Assembly: GCA_947846985.1 (NCBI GenBank)
Contig: CANTUZ010000003.1
Coordinates: 58,104,096 to 58,168,095, forward strand
DNA length: 64,000 bases
Direction of reading: 5' to 3'
Origin: Fratercula arctica
Taxonomy: Eukaryota; Chordata; Aves; Charadriiformes; Alcidae
Part shown: one piece after another, positions 13,961-27,837 of the stretch
How the letters are laid out: each line of letters starts with the position of its first letter
How positions within the stretch are numbered: the first letter of the stretch is position 1
Program-made: the position numbers and the translations under genes
The notes under the pieces: model-generated
Seen by the model: only the letters and a program-made list of their open reading frames with translations
Told to the model about the DNA's origin: nothing
Database searches by the model: none

Positions 13961-15788
13961 AGAGGTTTTGATTGCACTGTGTCATGCTTGTAAGAAGCCA
14001 GTAGTTGGATTTGCTTCTGAAATGACCAAATGACCTTTTTTATTTATTTTTGGTCATTCCAACATGAACTGTGTAATTTCCTTTTTTTATGTTGTTTTAT
14101 TTTTAAAAAATATTTGTCTTGTTTAATTTGATTTCTATAATAGCAGCAGCTATTTCCAAACAATTTATTTAAATATATTACCAAATGAATAATGAGAAAC
14201 AGCAAATAATGATTAGCAAGCAGTAAATCATTTTAGTCCAATAATCTAAATGTCTAAAGTCTACCTTGCATTCACATGCCACAGTTTTGCTTATTAAGTG
14301 AAGCTAGGCCAAAATCTAGTATGGTGGAAGAAGAGATCCACCATTTATATTAATCTAAGAGAATGTGGCCTTCCTATGTGTTTCAAAATCTGTATATCCT
14401 AAATTTGTGTGTGACTGATGGATAAGGATAGCTTCTCTTCTCCGGTTCCACTATGTTTCTTTCAACACATGATTTCGTTTCCACAGAGGATTCAAAGCTC
14501 AAATTTTTGAAATTGGATGTCACAACTTAACTTTGAAGCGTTTAGTTTGATTTTTTTCAGAGGTGATGGGTGAATGTGAGAATGGCATACTAAGTTACAC
14601 CAAAGTTTTGGTTCATGCGGTAGCCCATTTCCCACCATGGCCGGAGTGGATCCCTGGGGAAGAACAGGAGAGGAGGGCAAGCGTGCGGGGATGCTTCCTG
14701 TAATATTCTCTTGCTCTCAGGAATTTTCAGTGTAGGCCTTTCTTGAACCCTGGGGGGTTATCCCTTTCTTTTCAATAACTCTTGATGGATCCTAGATGGC
14801 CTTCTTTGTACCTAAGGTAAACTCTTTGAGATGAGGAACCAGGGTTACAGTAGTGCTGCAGGCGCACGTACTGGTGTTTTCCATCGATGCTTCTGTTTTC
14901 TGTAGGAGATAGGATTCCTCTCACTTGTAAGTCTGATTGCTTTCCTATAGATCCTAAACATGAGACCAAGTGTCAAGATTTTGACAGAAATTTTGACAGA
15001 AAATAGGCTATATTAGAAGCCATTAGACACCCCCTTTCTGGTTAAGTTATTGCTTCAGTAAAGCACTTATCCCAGGCAATTGTAGGCAGCATCTTTTTGT
15101 TTTGGTTTTCACCAAAATACATTGATTTAATTTATTGTTTTGAAAATACAGTATGTTATGTACCCAGCAGTGTGCCAAATAGCAGAATTGGAATCAAATC
15201 ATTGTTTTTAAAAGTAGTTTCCCAGATTAGGCACCAGTGCTGTTAATTTTCTTAAAATGGGGAATTAATTATTAAATAACACACATAACACACACAACAT
15301 AAAGACAAAGTGTGAGAATTACCAGTGTCTTCAGGGAGAAGCTCTTCCCTGTAGTTACTCCAGATACCACCATCTTCCAGCCTGGAGAACACAAATTACT
15401 TCAAAAACAGGCTGAGAGGTGGCATTGTAGCGGTTGGTTTTTTATAACACTGATACTATGAAAATTACTGAGTAATTTTCCCAGGACTTTGTGGTCCTTT
15501 ATAATCAGCATGTATTCAATTGATGACAGGACTTTGTTTTGCTTGGTTTTAATTCCATTCTGTAGTAGTCTTCCTTCATCACCTTGTTATCTCCCTTCTT
15601 GTTTTCAGTTCCTTTTCATGATCTTTGCCTGTTTCTTTCCTTACATTTCCTGCAATGAAGAGAGTACAGTTTTCACTTCATTTTGGGGCCTGATTTTTGA
15701 ACCTGTTAAACCTTAGCTCCAGGTCTCTTGAGGTGACTCTTTAGCTGAACAGTTAAAACTACAAAGAAAACTACAAAGTTGGTGCTAT

Positions 15789-15853
15789 GTCCTTTTTTTT
15801 TTTTTTCTTTTCTTGTGTTTGGGGGGTTTTTTTGGGTGGTTTTTTTTTTTTTA
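15789..15853. repeat. T/G-rich low-complexity tract
   Basis: Runs of 15, 7 and 13 T are separated by short TC and G-rich pieces. The ORFs that cross it on both strands (poly-Phe or poly-Lys) are composition artefacts. Confidence 0.85.
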
Positions 15854-18800
15854 CCCCAGTTTTTACATGTGAGAAATGGCTTTGTCTCTTTTTGTTTGTG
15901 CTACCTTTTTGAGGCACCCAAGAAGCTGCCGAATGGAGTACACACCAGCACTTACAGCAGTGATATGTTATTTGTTTATGATTGTGACATCTATGTACTA
16001 GATGCACTTTAGAAATTCAGGGAGCATGGCCTGTGTGTCAAAAAGTTTTTAAGTCTAAGACAAAGCACTGGGAAATACGGCAGAAAGTCTTTTTAAAAAA
16101 AGATAATAGTATTATAGGTTACTTCAGAGAGAGGTTGCAGCTTGTGTATTGATCTGCATATAAAAAAAAAGGAGATGTGACCATAATACCCAACTGTGTA
16201 AATTATGTTGCAAACCTCAGATGTAAGAGGGGAAGAAAATAAAGAGAGAAATTACCAGGAAAAAAAAAAATAGGAACCTATGAAAAGAAACAAATATTTA
16301 CATTAGGTGCAATAACAGTTTGAATGATGGTTGAGGAATTCAAAGGCAGATACAAGGCAGCAGCAGCAGTGTGTAAAAAATGTGCTTTCATGTAGAAAAG
16401 AGAGGAACAAATCCATGAACTTTGTGGATGCTGATACCTGGTAAGGATACCACGCTTCCCCTAGGGACAAGGTGGGTTTTTTAACTCTCTTCCTCCGTGG
16501 TTGTGTGTGTGTCTGGCACTTGTTTGGTTCCCAGCACATGAAGGTATTGACAAGAATAGGTATGTAAGGAGAGACCATTAAGCATAGAGGTCCTTTGCTG
16601 TGTGCTCTTCGTACCTATCCAAGAGCAGTCATTCTCAACTGCTGCTGCCGCCTTTGAAAATGTCACCATTAATGTGCATGCAGTCAAATGGATTTGTTGT
16701 TAATTACTCCACATTTATTATTGGAGGTAGCAGCAAAGTGAGCTATGTGACGATACAGTTTAATTACTATGAGCTATCCTGGGGCAATGGCTGGATGTTT
16801 TCTAATAAATCAATTGCTATTTTTATTAACAAAATTAAGCATGTTTATTTTCTTTTTGTGAATAACATTAGTCTGCCACTATTGAAGTTGTTACTGATTA
16901 CTGATAAAAAACCCCCACCCAAATAACTTAGCTGTCTGGGACAGTACTTAGATGATCGTGAGAGTAAAATACTTGTTGAGTAGCCCTTGTGTTTGTGTTT
17001 CTCATTGACTTTTGTTGTAGATATCCATGTGCATTATTAATGTATTTCGTTAATAGAGGCCCATCTTTCCCAGTGTTACATTGCTGTTTCAGTTTGCGTC
17101 ACTTTATAGGGATTAGTTGTAGTGTCCAGAATGTAACCTGGACTAAACCTTTGGTGAGTGTTTCCTAGCTGTAAACTTGAGGGTAGAAAGCTTATTCTGT
17201 GCCATTTGGTTTTCTTGGGGTGTTTTAATTTGGAATCAGAGTACAAAAGTACTGAAGCTTGGGGATTTAAAGGATCCATTGTGCATTTTCCATAACAGAT
17301 GTTCTAAAATAACATCAGCATGCATATAAAAGTAACTTGTAATCCATCTTTTGTTATCCATTTTTTTTCATATAAATTTCTACTCTGATTTCATTCCACA
17401 AAAGTGACAACAAAGGCATTGTCAGAGGAATGACTGACACACAGGTGAATGTTGTCTAAGTTAAATTGATCCATATACTTGATTGCTGTTGCCAGTTGAT
17501 GGCAAGTCCCAGCAGTGTTGTTTTAAGTATGATTAAATAAAAAATTTTCTTAAGAGTGATGACTTAAGTTAGTGGAACGGAACATCTGAGCTAAGGATAG
17601 GGTTTTTTTAATATGCTATGAATATAAGATACAAGAATTTTTTTATTAATTATGTTAAATTATCAAACATTCTGAACTGACTGTAAAGGATTTAATGCCA
17701 TGGTTATATTGGCTTTTGCGCATACACGCATGACTCTCAGTAGATGAGAAGAAAATAAATGCTTTTTGTAATAAAAAGCATTCCTTATGTGGGCTTTTAA
17801 AAACCTCATTTGTTTTCCTAAACATTTCAAGAGCAACCAAATTCTGAACGTACCATTTGTCATACAAAATATCAAGTCAAAAAGCCTGAATAGATGTGAT
17901 CATATCATGACATCATAGTCCTACAGAAAGCTGTAATTGTCATCATTACAAATATGTGCAGATGTGTCGGGTTCTCTACATAATTGTCCAGTGTGCATCC
18001 AGGACAATGGACCTTGTAGTCCTATGTTGTAGCGCTGCTGTCAAAAGTAATTTTGAGCAATGCTGGCCCAGTTGGTTGAGTTGTAATGTGTTGTTTTGGG
18101 TTTGACTGGCGCAAGGTTTGAATAGCAGCGGACTCTTGACTCTCCCCAGTCCTGCGATACAGGTTTGCCTGTGTTAAATAAAGATGGTAACATTTGGTGA
18201 ATGCCTTAGGTTTGTATCTTTGCCCTATAACAGTTTACTTGAACGGGAAGGAAGAATGAGCAAGTGAATTCTAGCTTGTCCTCACTGGAATCTACCAGTT
18301 ATGTGACCTAGATATTTTTGCACCTATGTATTTTTTGTCTTTCTGAGACCTATCTTCACATTAAGCTTTAGAAAATGTACGTTGGCATGCAGTGACCCAG
18401 TCAAACAAAGGAAAAAAGGAAGCAGTTCATAAATAATACTAAATGTTTCTGAGATCACAGTGCAAAGAGATGAGAAAAGCTGCAGACTGAAGGGCCAAGC
18501 TGGCCTACAAATGTTCCATATGAAAATGGGGTTTTTTTGTTCCTTATAAATTATAAAGCTTTTATTAAATATTTTGAAAGAGGAGGCAGGCAGTAGGGTC
18601 ATTTTGTATGTGATTTCCTGGAGTGTAGTGATTGAAAAATTTAAGGATTTAAAGAGTCTACATGCTGTGCTGTGGAAAAGTAGAGATTTGTCTCTTTGGC
18701 TCTGAGCAGTAAGGAACATGCTTTGGTGTGGTTTCTGAAGGAAAGACCATTGCTAATTAAAACGGGAAATGTTCCTGGTTTTGTTTTCATCTGAAATCTC

Positions 18801-21739
18801 CAGCAGTTAATGTTTCTTAATCAAGTTTTCAAATATAAATGTTTCAAGGAAGGTAAAAACTGAGAGAAATATATAAAGTATGATGTAACTTGTATGTTCT
18901 TCTGTCATCCAGTTAGCATATATTATTAAGTGAGTGTTAATGAGACCACCGAGTCATGCTGACAGCTTGCTGCTTCCAAAGAGACAGTATCTGAACCTCA
19001 TCCTCTTTTTTTCTCCACTTATGCGATTCTCTCCTTTGTGCCTGTTCACACAGCCCTTAGTAACAGATAGCCATTGGTAAGTCAGTTTTTCTCACTAAGC
19101 AATGAACAAAATAATTCCATTTTTTCTTTCCTGCCAGTTCAGGGAACTGACCTGACTCAGCAGCAGCTTAGACAATGAAAGAAGGAAGCAGGATGAAGTG
19201 CCAGGAAAGGCAGCATGTGACCATTTCTTTCATTGCTACTAAGCTTTTAGATCGGCTCAGTTGTCTTGTGAAGCCTCACCCTTTGGATTTGGTCATGGGG
19301 GTGCTGGCTGTCCTCAGAAGTTACTATCCAAATTTGAAGTTGCTTATCACTGGGGAAAGACTAGTAAAATAAATTCACTGTTGAAGGTTTACTGACAGGT
19401 CTTGAGGTTTCTTACCTCTCTGGTTTTCTGTGGTCTTTACAACAGCATTTTTTGTTTCCGTTTACCCAACTCCTCTTTCATTGGTATGTCACCTTATAAA
19501 CTGTCCACACATTTTCTCAGTCTTTTTTGTTTGCTTCAGCTTTTGTTCCCAGACCCTGAAAAATAAATCAAAACTGGATTTTTCATGCAGTCCCGATAGG
19601 TGTTAACCTGTAGTAAGGTTGGTGTTACAGCTAAGCTGAGTTAAAACGTAACTGCTTCTGAAAAGTTAAAATGAAACTGCTTCATTTCACCCTTTCTCTC
19701 GCAGTGTGTTCTCACTGCTTCACTTGGGCCAGCTTTGGAGTTTGCCTGATACTGGGATGAGTTGGTCTGGGGAGCCGGGCCAACAGAAAATTAACCATAG
19801 CTCTAAGTTGATCTGGTGCTGTCAACCAGCTCCCCACAGGGTAAAATAAACGCCAGGCTTGGGCTAAGGACAGAGAGCCACAAACACACAGGCAAGAGAT
19901 TATTCACAGGACTGCTAAAAGGGGAGAAGCTGGGCCACCTGTTTTAGCAGTTGTTCTCTGTTAGGTAGGTATGGCTGTAACTTCATACTACATCCTGAAG
20001 GCAAATACCTTGCTGCTACTTTTGCTTAAAATTGAGTGCAGGAGGATGATCTATCACAATTTTCATATCCCTGGGACGCTTCCATAGGCAAACTTCTCAG
20101 CCCTTGCAGCTTTCTTCCTCCCTCATTAAGAATTCTAATACACTTTTTATTAACAAGAGTTTGTATTACCAATGTTTTGATTCTCTTCCTTTGCCTCAAA
20201 TATTTTTACATTAACCTTGTCACAAATGTATGATCAAATACTGCAGCACATTAACTATACCCTATAAACTTAAACTGGAACTGCAGTCATCACCTCTAAA
20301 GAGGATGTTCTTCTTCATAATAATCAGTTGCATTTATATTTGCTCTACATTTTAAGTTTATGAGGGCCGGAATTCCCAATTTTTTTCTTCATCGGTAGTT
20401 TTTCATTTCTCGGTGAAGGTAAATCTTAATTTTGCTGCCAACATTGTCCAAGCCAAGTAGAGATGTCAGGCAGAGCTTCCTTTTCCAAACCATTGGTTGT
20501 TCAGTTTGCAGGCATCTGGAGTGCCAGAGGTGAACCTTATGATATTGTGTTATTTATTCCTTAATACTTATTAAGCCATGTCTTCTTGTAAAGAAGAAGA
20601 ATGAGCTCTAGTTTTAAGAGTGTTCATATTGCTTAACAGAATTGAGTGCTTAATACATGGCTGTTCATTTTGCCAGAGTTGGCTGTTTTCTCTGGCATTA
20701 ACAACTAAGCAGAGCAGCTCACAAGCTGTAAGGCTATTATCTTTAACTTGCATTTACATGTTTGTGCTCTGCTGAGTAGAATAATCCCTTGCTTTTTAAT
20801 ATACTGTTTTGTGGCATATAGCATAAATGTCACATCCCTTTCTATTTTATGACTGAGAAAAATGAGGCCTAGCTTATTGATTCATGACGCTCACGTAAAC
20901 CCTTCAGTACTTCTCCTTTTTCGTTAGAGTTGGTTCAGATGTACCACTGTAGCAGTGTTTTTTTCATATCCAGCCTTTTCTGTCCATTTCTGCTTTACAA
21001 ACATCTTAGGTAGTTACATACCTTACCAATCATTGTGAAGCTATTTATTGAGAAAGCAGAGCCTTTCTGTTTACCAAGAAAGTTTGAAGACAGAAATTGG
21101 AGAGGAGTGACAAGTAGGTTAAAAATATCAAGTCAGCCTTTAGTAAGGAATATATACCTGTGCATATTTATAGATGGGGGAGGGGGTGTGTATGTGTGTG
21201 GTTTTATGTTTGTCTGCATTTATCTGAATCTATCAAATAAATGTCTACATATATAAAAATATTTTTTCATGGCTAGAAGCACTAGGGTACAAAAGTACCG
21301 TAGTATTATGCTCTTTAAAAGGCTCTGTAGCTGTATTTTTCTTTGTGTTATTATTTGCTCATGTAGCCATTAAATGAAGTGTTTATCAGAACATAAGGAC
21401 TCATTCAGAAGCACAAATGTGAAAATAAGCACTGTTCAAATGCATTGTCAACTTATTTTGGGAATACAACTGTATGGCACTGAATAAAAGTAGTATCGCC
21501 TACCCTTTTAGATACCACAGTGTTTAGTTCTTGATATTCTTAGCAGTACTCATTAAATCAAAGTATTTCTGAAGCCCTATCCTAAGAAAGTTTAGTATCT
21601 TCACCTTGAATAGCCCCATTGGAATTTGAAACAGATTTATGGCAGAAACATGTGGTCCAAACAGCTGTCACGCAAAACCATTTAAAAAAACCCCTGAAAG
21701 TCTGGTAACTCAGAAATCTGTTGTGCATGTTGTTCTGAC

Positions 21740-21758
21740 TTTTTTTTTTTTTTTTTTT
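21740..21758. repeat. Poly-T run (19)
   Basis: Nineteen consecutive T in an intron. On the - strand this could be the A tail of an old retroposed copy, but no element body was recognised next to it. Confidence 0.85.
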
Positions 21759-23138
21759 AAATGAAGATAATACTAAGTACATCCTTCAAGGAAAACCTTA
21801 ATGTAGGTCTTTAACATAAAGCCATAGCTGAAATAATCTGGTGTGCTTGGGCAAATGTGCCTTTTTAACATAGGATTTAAGGACTTCAAATTTATAGCTC
21901 GCCTTTCCTGTGGAACTACAAATAGTTTGATATCATACGTCAATGGAGGCATAAAAGTCACAGAAAACAAAACAGGATTTGGACAAGGATCAGAGAGAGA
22001 GAGAGAGGCAGCATGAGAGCATCTGTCTTCTGTTATGATCTCGGATTTGATTAAAAAAATTAAAATTCTGTCAGCGTAATCTCTCCAAAGCAAAGTTAGG
22101 AAATGCCGGTTTGTTTCCTGACAATCGCTCTGTTTCCATTACCTGGCATACTGGGATGGGGTGGGGAGGGTCCAGGCTGCCTGGGGAGAAGCATAGAGAA
22201 CTGTTCCCTCAGCTGCTTTCCAGCACTAGGGCATTTCCCTCCCTGCTGGGGACACTCACTTCTGACCCAGCCTGGCTTTTTCCTGTCTCATGAACGAGTT
22301 CATCTCTCAGGGAAATAAAAGGAAAGAGTTTGGTTTAGGAAAAAGAAGAGGGAGCCTATAGCGCAAAAGGTAACAGGGTATTCAGATGACTTCTATCAAT
22401 TTATGTACCATGTGGTTTACAGAAAATTCCTGCAAGATTGAATAGATTGTTAAAAAAACAAAAAACAACCCCAAAACTAAAAGAAGTATAAGCAAATTTT
22501 ACAAGACTCTGAATTTCAATATTTGAAAAATGGTTTATGTGAATGATTTTGCTATTTTTAATGTTTTTGTATGGCAGTGCCAACTCTAAGTGGAAAAATA
22601 GGTGGTCTTTAATGGAGAATATTTTGAGTGAAGCAGTAAAAGGAAGAGGGAGAGTGTCAATATTTCATATACCATAATGGATGGATGAGATGACAGTAGA
22701 CATAAGTCAGAGGTATGATCATGACAGATATAAATAAAGCAACATCCAAAACTCCAGTTTTGAGTAGAGGAGTCACTAGAAGAAAAAAACCCCTTATTTT
22801 GAAAAAATAAAATACAATTGAGTTGGTACCGCTTCATGTGACAGTGGATAAATACATGCTTATTAGTCTGACTGCACAATTTATCACAATAATGCTATTA
22901 GTTTAACAGGAGCTCACCTCAGCCATGGTGTGATTTCTTTAAAAGCTGTAAAGTTTCATTAAAATACTCCTTTTTTTCCTTTTCTATTTTTTCCTTTCTA
23001 AATAAGAATTTCTCTATGGCTAATTCGCAAATGCCAGTTAAATCGTTAGTTTTAATATAGTATTCAGAGAGCTTTTTTCAAATAAACAGCATTTTATTAA
23101 TTGTTTTCCATTTTTTTTTCTTCTGCCTCTCATTTCAG

Positions 23139-23276
23139 AACGGTTTGATCACCACTGTCCCTGGGTAGGCAACTGTGTGGGGAAAAGAAACTACAGATTT
23201 TTTTATATGTTTATTTTATCTCTGTCCTTTCTGACAGTCTTTATATTTGCATTCGTTATCACCCACGTCATCCTTC
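23139..23276 (+). CDS. ZDHHC14: ZDHHC14 coding exon: DHHC active site and third membrane span
   Basis: This 138-bp exon begins with the last two bases of the split Glu codon and ends with the first base of a split Arg codon. It encodes [20 protein letters not shown] followed by a hydrophobic stretch ending FVITHVIL. The DHHC motif is at 23147-23158. The Cys codon at 23156-23158 is the nucleophile that takes palmitate from palmitoyl-CoA before passing it to the substrate. The later Cys of VGNC and the NYRFF pattern complete the CX4DHHCX5CX4N signature. The hydrophobic run after RNYRFFY is the third transmembrane helix. Acceptor CATTTCAG and donor C|GTAAGT are both strong. Confidence 0.97.
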
Positions 23277-26200
23277 GTAAGTATGCTGGTGAAATCAGAT
23301 TACGTATGTAGCCATTTGCTTGAGTTTTTTATTTTTAAGTTAATCTTTTGATCATTCAGGGTTTGTTTATTTATTTATTTATTTGCCTTTTCTCTGAAGC
23401 TTCGCAATCCCCAGCGAGTCCCATTCTGGTTTCTAGCAGACCCTGGTCATGGTAGTCATTGATCTAGTGCTGGCTTTATCTTAATACAGTGTTAATTTTC
23501 TTAAATTTTTGTCCTTTTATGGCTGATTTATTGGAAAAGCAGCACACAGTCTGAATGTCTAAATATACAGATAGAATCATTTTCCCAAAGAACTTCTGTG
23601 GGCTTTTTTAACTGTAAGCATGGGCCACTTGCCATCTAAACAAACGAGTCAATTACTAGGAAATAGATTGGAGCTATTTTACACTTTTTGTTGTTTGCTG
23701 TTTAGTTTTACATCTTTCTCTACCCTATTTTGAACGCAAGTTACTTTCATTTGCATAGGCATTCTGAGAACAACCAGTTCATAATGGAGTGAATCAGATA
23801 AGCTATAGGAAACTGAGTATTCATGAGTTTGTTTTTTATTTGTATTCTGGATTGGGTTAGAGGAGGGTATTTTCAAGACTCTTTTGACTACTGGCTTTTG
23901 TTTTTTCCACACACTTAATAAATTTTGTGGGCTCCTATATGAGGATGATGATGATTTAATTTATGGTGGTAGGTTATTTGACTTTGTCTTTAAAGACCTT
24001 TTGTATGTTGTGGGGGTTTTTTTAGCCCACTATCACTAGGAAGTTTAAGAGTGTTCTATCTTTTCACTAATTACATAGGATATTGCCTTGAACGGTATTT
24101 CTTGAATAATTTTGGAAATGTGATCTTTTTATTTCATTGTATTCTGTATTATAATGGAAGCTTGATAAAAGTAATAATGTCAGTTTATAACCCATTTATA
24201 AAGCTAACTTGACAAGGGCAATATTTAGAGACTGTTTTACTGAAAAATACGCCAGATTGTGCTCAATTTCCTAAATTGCTTACACTGTGCATGGAAAACT
24301 TGTATTTTAAAAAGCTGAACTCCTGCTCTTATTTGTGCTTCACAAAAGAATGATAAGAGCACTGAGCGGCTCTCCTATAGCTCAGAAATCTAGCACACAG
24401 GCTAGAACTGGGGACACTTAATTTTGAGGGAGTGTGGATCGACAAGTTGTTCTCACTGCCAGATACAGCATTTCTGATACCAGTTGAAAGAGGAAAGAAA
24501 AGATGTGTATGTTGTTTTAAAAGGGAAAAGTAATTATTGGAAAGAGAACACTTTCCATTAATACTTGAATCCTGGACACTTATTTGGGCATGGATTTTTT
24601 TCTGTCATCTTGCTTCATTAGAATTCAGTAGATGAAAACATTACCAGTCTGACAATGTAAAGCTACTTTTGAGGCTAGCCTACCTTTATTTCACAAAGAC
24701 TACAGTGCTTTTTTCTTTTGTTTTCAGCATATGAATTACCAATATTATGCCAATATTTCACGTTCTGTATGTCAAGTAGATTTATCCAGTGGATTTTAAC
24801 TTCACAGTGTCCATATCTAATTCTAAGTATGAATTAGCCAAAGATCAGAGAAATGAATTGTGCCTCTGTGTGGCTGAGCATTGTATAGGTGTTACAGATA
24901 ATGCACAGCAAATGTTAAATGTTGAATTGTCCAAGTATATCAGCTGTAAAATATTCTTGCTAATGAGGTTTATGTACCTTGGATGAGACAGGAAAAAACC
25001 TCCTTAGTTCTAAAGATTGATTGGTCCTCAAAGGCAATGGGAGCAGGTATGAATTGTGATTAGTTCCTTAATGTTTATTTGCTACATTTGTGCTTGAAGC
25101 CTAGCTTTCAAATTTATCTACTCTAACCTTGACCGTGTTAAAAAAAAAAATCTTTACAAATAAGGTGTTTTTATCATATCAATCACTCCACTGTCTGTGC
25201 CTACCATGCTTATAGAAGTCCTCATATCTACCTTGCTCATAGTTACCGCTCAACCACTTTTGTTCTGCTTTGCAGCCCGGCAGTTCTTCGGCTGATGGTA
25301 ACAGTAAGCAGGATTCTCAGTTACTTAATCTGAACCTTTGCCCTTGGCATAGACTGCTTTGTGTTGGCGTGTCTAAATAAAGTCTCCATTTTTAGACCTG
25401 GGACTATGATCTTCCTGCAGTGTTTCAAAATCATTCATATGTGTTTCTATAAGTCCTGGCAAAATTCTTGATTCTAGAGGAAGTCCTGCTGACTCAGTTA
25501 AATCCTGGTCTTAGCTTTTCTGAAGACAGTCCTAGCAGGATTACCTTCAGCAACACTTTATTCTAGATATCCTATGTTAGACCGCATGCCTTCTAACAGT
25601 ATTCACTTAGGAAGGGACTGAGGGATATTTATAGCAACTTGTAGGCATTAACATTAAAAAAATAAAAAGATAATTTAAAAAAAATTCCTTTTTGGTTCAT
25701 CTTGTTAGGGTAGTTCCTTCTCTGACCTTGTTGATTACATAGGAAATCTGTTTTGTTTTGAAATGTCTCTTGATTTAGACAAATTTTTGAAACTTTTATA
25801 ATTTTTTAATACATCTTGTAAGCTGGCATTTTTATAATTTTTGGTGGGCCTAAGTGGTGATAAGAGATGCATCTTAACTTTTTGTTTTCTGTGGACTTCT
25901 GAGGCATTCATTGGAAATTTTCCCTTTCCAGGATTAAAAACACGCGCACATAATATTATTGAAGATGGTAAAATGAATTTGTAAATAGGATAATTTAAAG
26001 ATATTATCTTGCAAGTTTTTCTTACATCTCCCCAAGCTCAACACGTTTTCAGTAGTAATGCCTGTCTTCACAGCTACTCAGCTCTGTTTGAGGCATCAGT
26101 ATTTCAATTGTTTGTTACAGTGAGGAACCTTCCCCTTCTGATATATTTGGGAACTGCTTGGAAAAGTGTGACCAGCAGTAGGGAATAGAGATCACACTTA

Positions 26201-27228
26201 CCTGCTGCCATTGCCATTAAGGATCCTAAAAATAGTAAGAAGGGAGGGGAAGTTTCATTAGTCTCGTGCCTTGAGGCTAAGAACCAGTTGTGAGAGTCTG
26301 AAAAGGCTCAGAAATAAAAGGTAAGTGACTTTCCCTTTTTTAATGGCAAACAGTAAAATTGATCAGGCAGGTTTAGAGAATGTATATATGTGTATACACA
26401 CACATATTTCTCTGTTTGTTTTAAAGACAAGATTCTTCTTTCTTCATGCAAATCTTCAGATGAATTTAGCTAAGGGGAAAATTTTTGCTGTGGGAAAGGT
26501 TTTCAACCTGATGAATTGAAATTGTTTCAGTTATAAAGTAAAATACAAACCAAACTGTGTGCCTGTAGCTACCTGACATTGAGTCAGTTTCTACAAACTA
26601 ATTCACTTGTTGCAATCCGCAAATTGTCAGATTATCCTTTTTGATTAATATCTCATGTCTGTAGAACCCCAGTGGATGCTTCTGCATCTCCAGTTCATTG
26701 GATCATGCTGCTCTTGAGCTCTTTTCAGCTGGTAGATATTGTCTTATTTGCCCACAGGCAGCAAGCACTAATTAGCAAAACCTTCTGTGCAGGTGCAGTA
26801 AGAGCAGGATTATAGTCTAGAGAAAAAAAGGAGGGAAAGTTGAGAATCTGTGTATAGAATAACTTTTCCAAGTCAAAAAGTTGCTTTGAAAAATAATATT
26901 TCAAAAGGAAGAAGTGGCTTGTAATTTTTTGTTTCCATATTAGGTCTGAAAAGGACAGGGATAATGAGAAACCTTGTTCATGGGAAAGTATGCATGCATC
27001 GGTTTGGTATGACTGAGAAAATATCCTGCAGATGTTAGACTTGATAACTTACCCTAGGTTTTTTTCTGATGTTGTTGCTGCTGAGCAACATATTCTCAGA
27101 TTCATGTTAGTAAATCTGTTCTATGATTATTCAGTTGATCTTCAACTATTAATTGTGTTAACTACGGTGAAAACAGCCTGTAGTCCAATTTCTTACTCAG
27201 CTGGTAACTTTGGGTTCTATTTCTACAG
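23277..27228 (+). other. ZDHHC14: ZDHHC14 intron between membrane span 3 and the lumenal loop
   Basis: A 3,952-bp GT-AG intron (donor GTAAGT, acceptor TTCTACAG). It has a short (TTTA)n tract at 23366-23384 and otherwise AT-rich unique sequence. No repeat element or further exon was recognised. Confidence 0.9.
23366..23384. repeat. (TTTA)n microsatellite
   Basis: Four to five TTTA units in a row, about 90 bp after the donor of the preceding exon. Confidence 0.85.
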
Positions 27229-27277
27229 GTTCTCAACAAACAGGGTTCCTCAACGCCCTGAAGGACAGTCCTGCAAG
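27229..27277 (+). CDS. ZDHHC14: ZDHHC14 short coding exon (lumenal loop), ending at an AT-AC intron
   Basis: This 49-bp exon starts with two bases completing an Arg codon, encodes SQQTGFLNALKDSPA, and ends with AG, the first two bases of a Ser codon. The peptide is the loop between membrane spans 3 and 4, on the lumenal side by the usual DHHC topology. The acceptor is TTCTACAG. There is no GT at the 3' edge: the exon is followed by ATATCCTTTT, which is the U12-type AT-AC donor. The frame resumes with T|GTG at 32457, giving the expected SVLEAVV sequence. The exon's small size and non-GT donor would make simple gene finders miss it. Confidence 0.93.
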
Positions 27278-27286
27278 ATATCCTTT
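27278..27286 (+). promoter_or_regulatory. ZDHHC14: U12-type 5' splice site (AT-AC class)
   Basis: ATATCCTTT directly follows exon sequence GCAAG. This is the consensus that pairs with U11 and U6atac snRNAs. No competing GT donor is near. Confidence 0.93.
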
Positions 27287-27837
27287 TGCTGAAACAAATT
27301 ATAGATCTTGTTGCAAAATAACGTGAGATGCTTTTTTGTGTATTTTCTTGCTGTTGCTGGATATGTGCATTTGGGACTTTCAGTTAATGACTTCATCACT
27401 TCCTGAACAATAAGATTTCTCACCACGTGTTGGAGGTAGGAAAGAGACTGTAGCCTGGGGTGGTTTTTATTCTTCATCTTTTGTAGAGTAGTACTCTGAC
27501 AAAGGCCTGTAGTTTCCATGTGTGATGGAAATATGCTCTCTATATTTGTGATGGAATTCATGTATGCATCTCAGACTATACCCATGCTGGGGTTTCATTT
27601 AAAATATTCAATAATTATTCTGCTTTTAGAACAGAAGGTATCCAAAATGGCTGATTCTTGTCAGGATAGAAAAAGTAGATTGTGGAACAACTGAAACCAT
27701 AAGCTGTCTCTGAAGAGTTCAACTCCTGAAAGTATTATGTTGATTTACTATTTTTAGAGAAGTCATTTTCAAGTATTAAGTTCTGTTAAGTTACATAAAG
27801 TATACACATGCGTACACAGGGACTACTATTGTTGTTC

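Larger units (their letters stand above)
11030..23138 (+). other. ZDHHC14: ZDHHC14 intron between the two halves of the cysteine-rich domain
   Basis: A 12,109-bp GT-AG intron (donor GTGAGT, acceptor CATTTCAG). It has a 34-bp tandem duplication at 13891-13960, T/G-rich low-complexity sequence at 15789-15853, a T19 run at 21740-21758 and a homeobox-site-rich AT stretch near 14140-14250. Around 19740-19920 the GC content is higher, and this may be an old repeat that I could not classify. No additional exon can be supported. Confidence 0.85.

Noticed and set aside
15771..16012. Opposing 77- and 78-codon frames
   Set aside because: Both depend on the T/G low-complexity tract (poly-Phe, poly-Lys).
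19740..19920. GC-richer block with CCAACAGAAAATTAACC and GGCTAAGGACAGAGAGCC, considered as an LTR fragment
   Set aside because: Only a vague resemblance to bird LTR phrases; ends, TATA box and repeats could not be found by eye.
27229..27292. Reading through 27277 as coding to the TGA at 27290
   Set aside because: It would truncate the protein before the fourth membrane span. The U12 donor and the exact frame match at 32457 explain the locus better.
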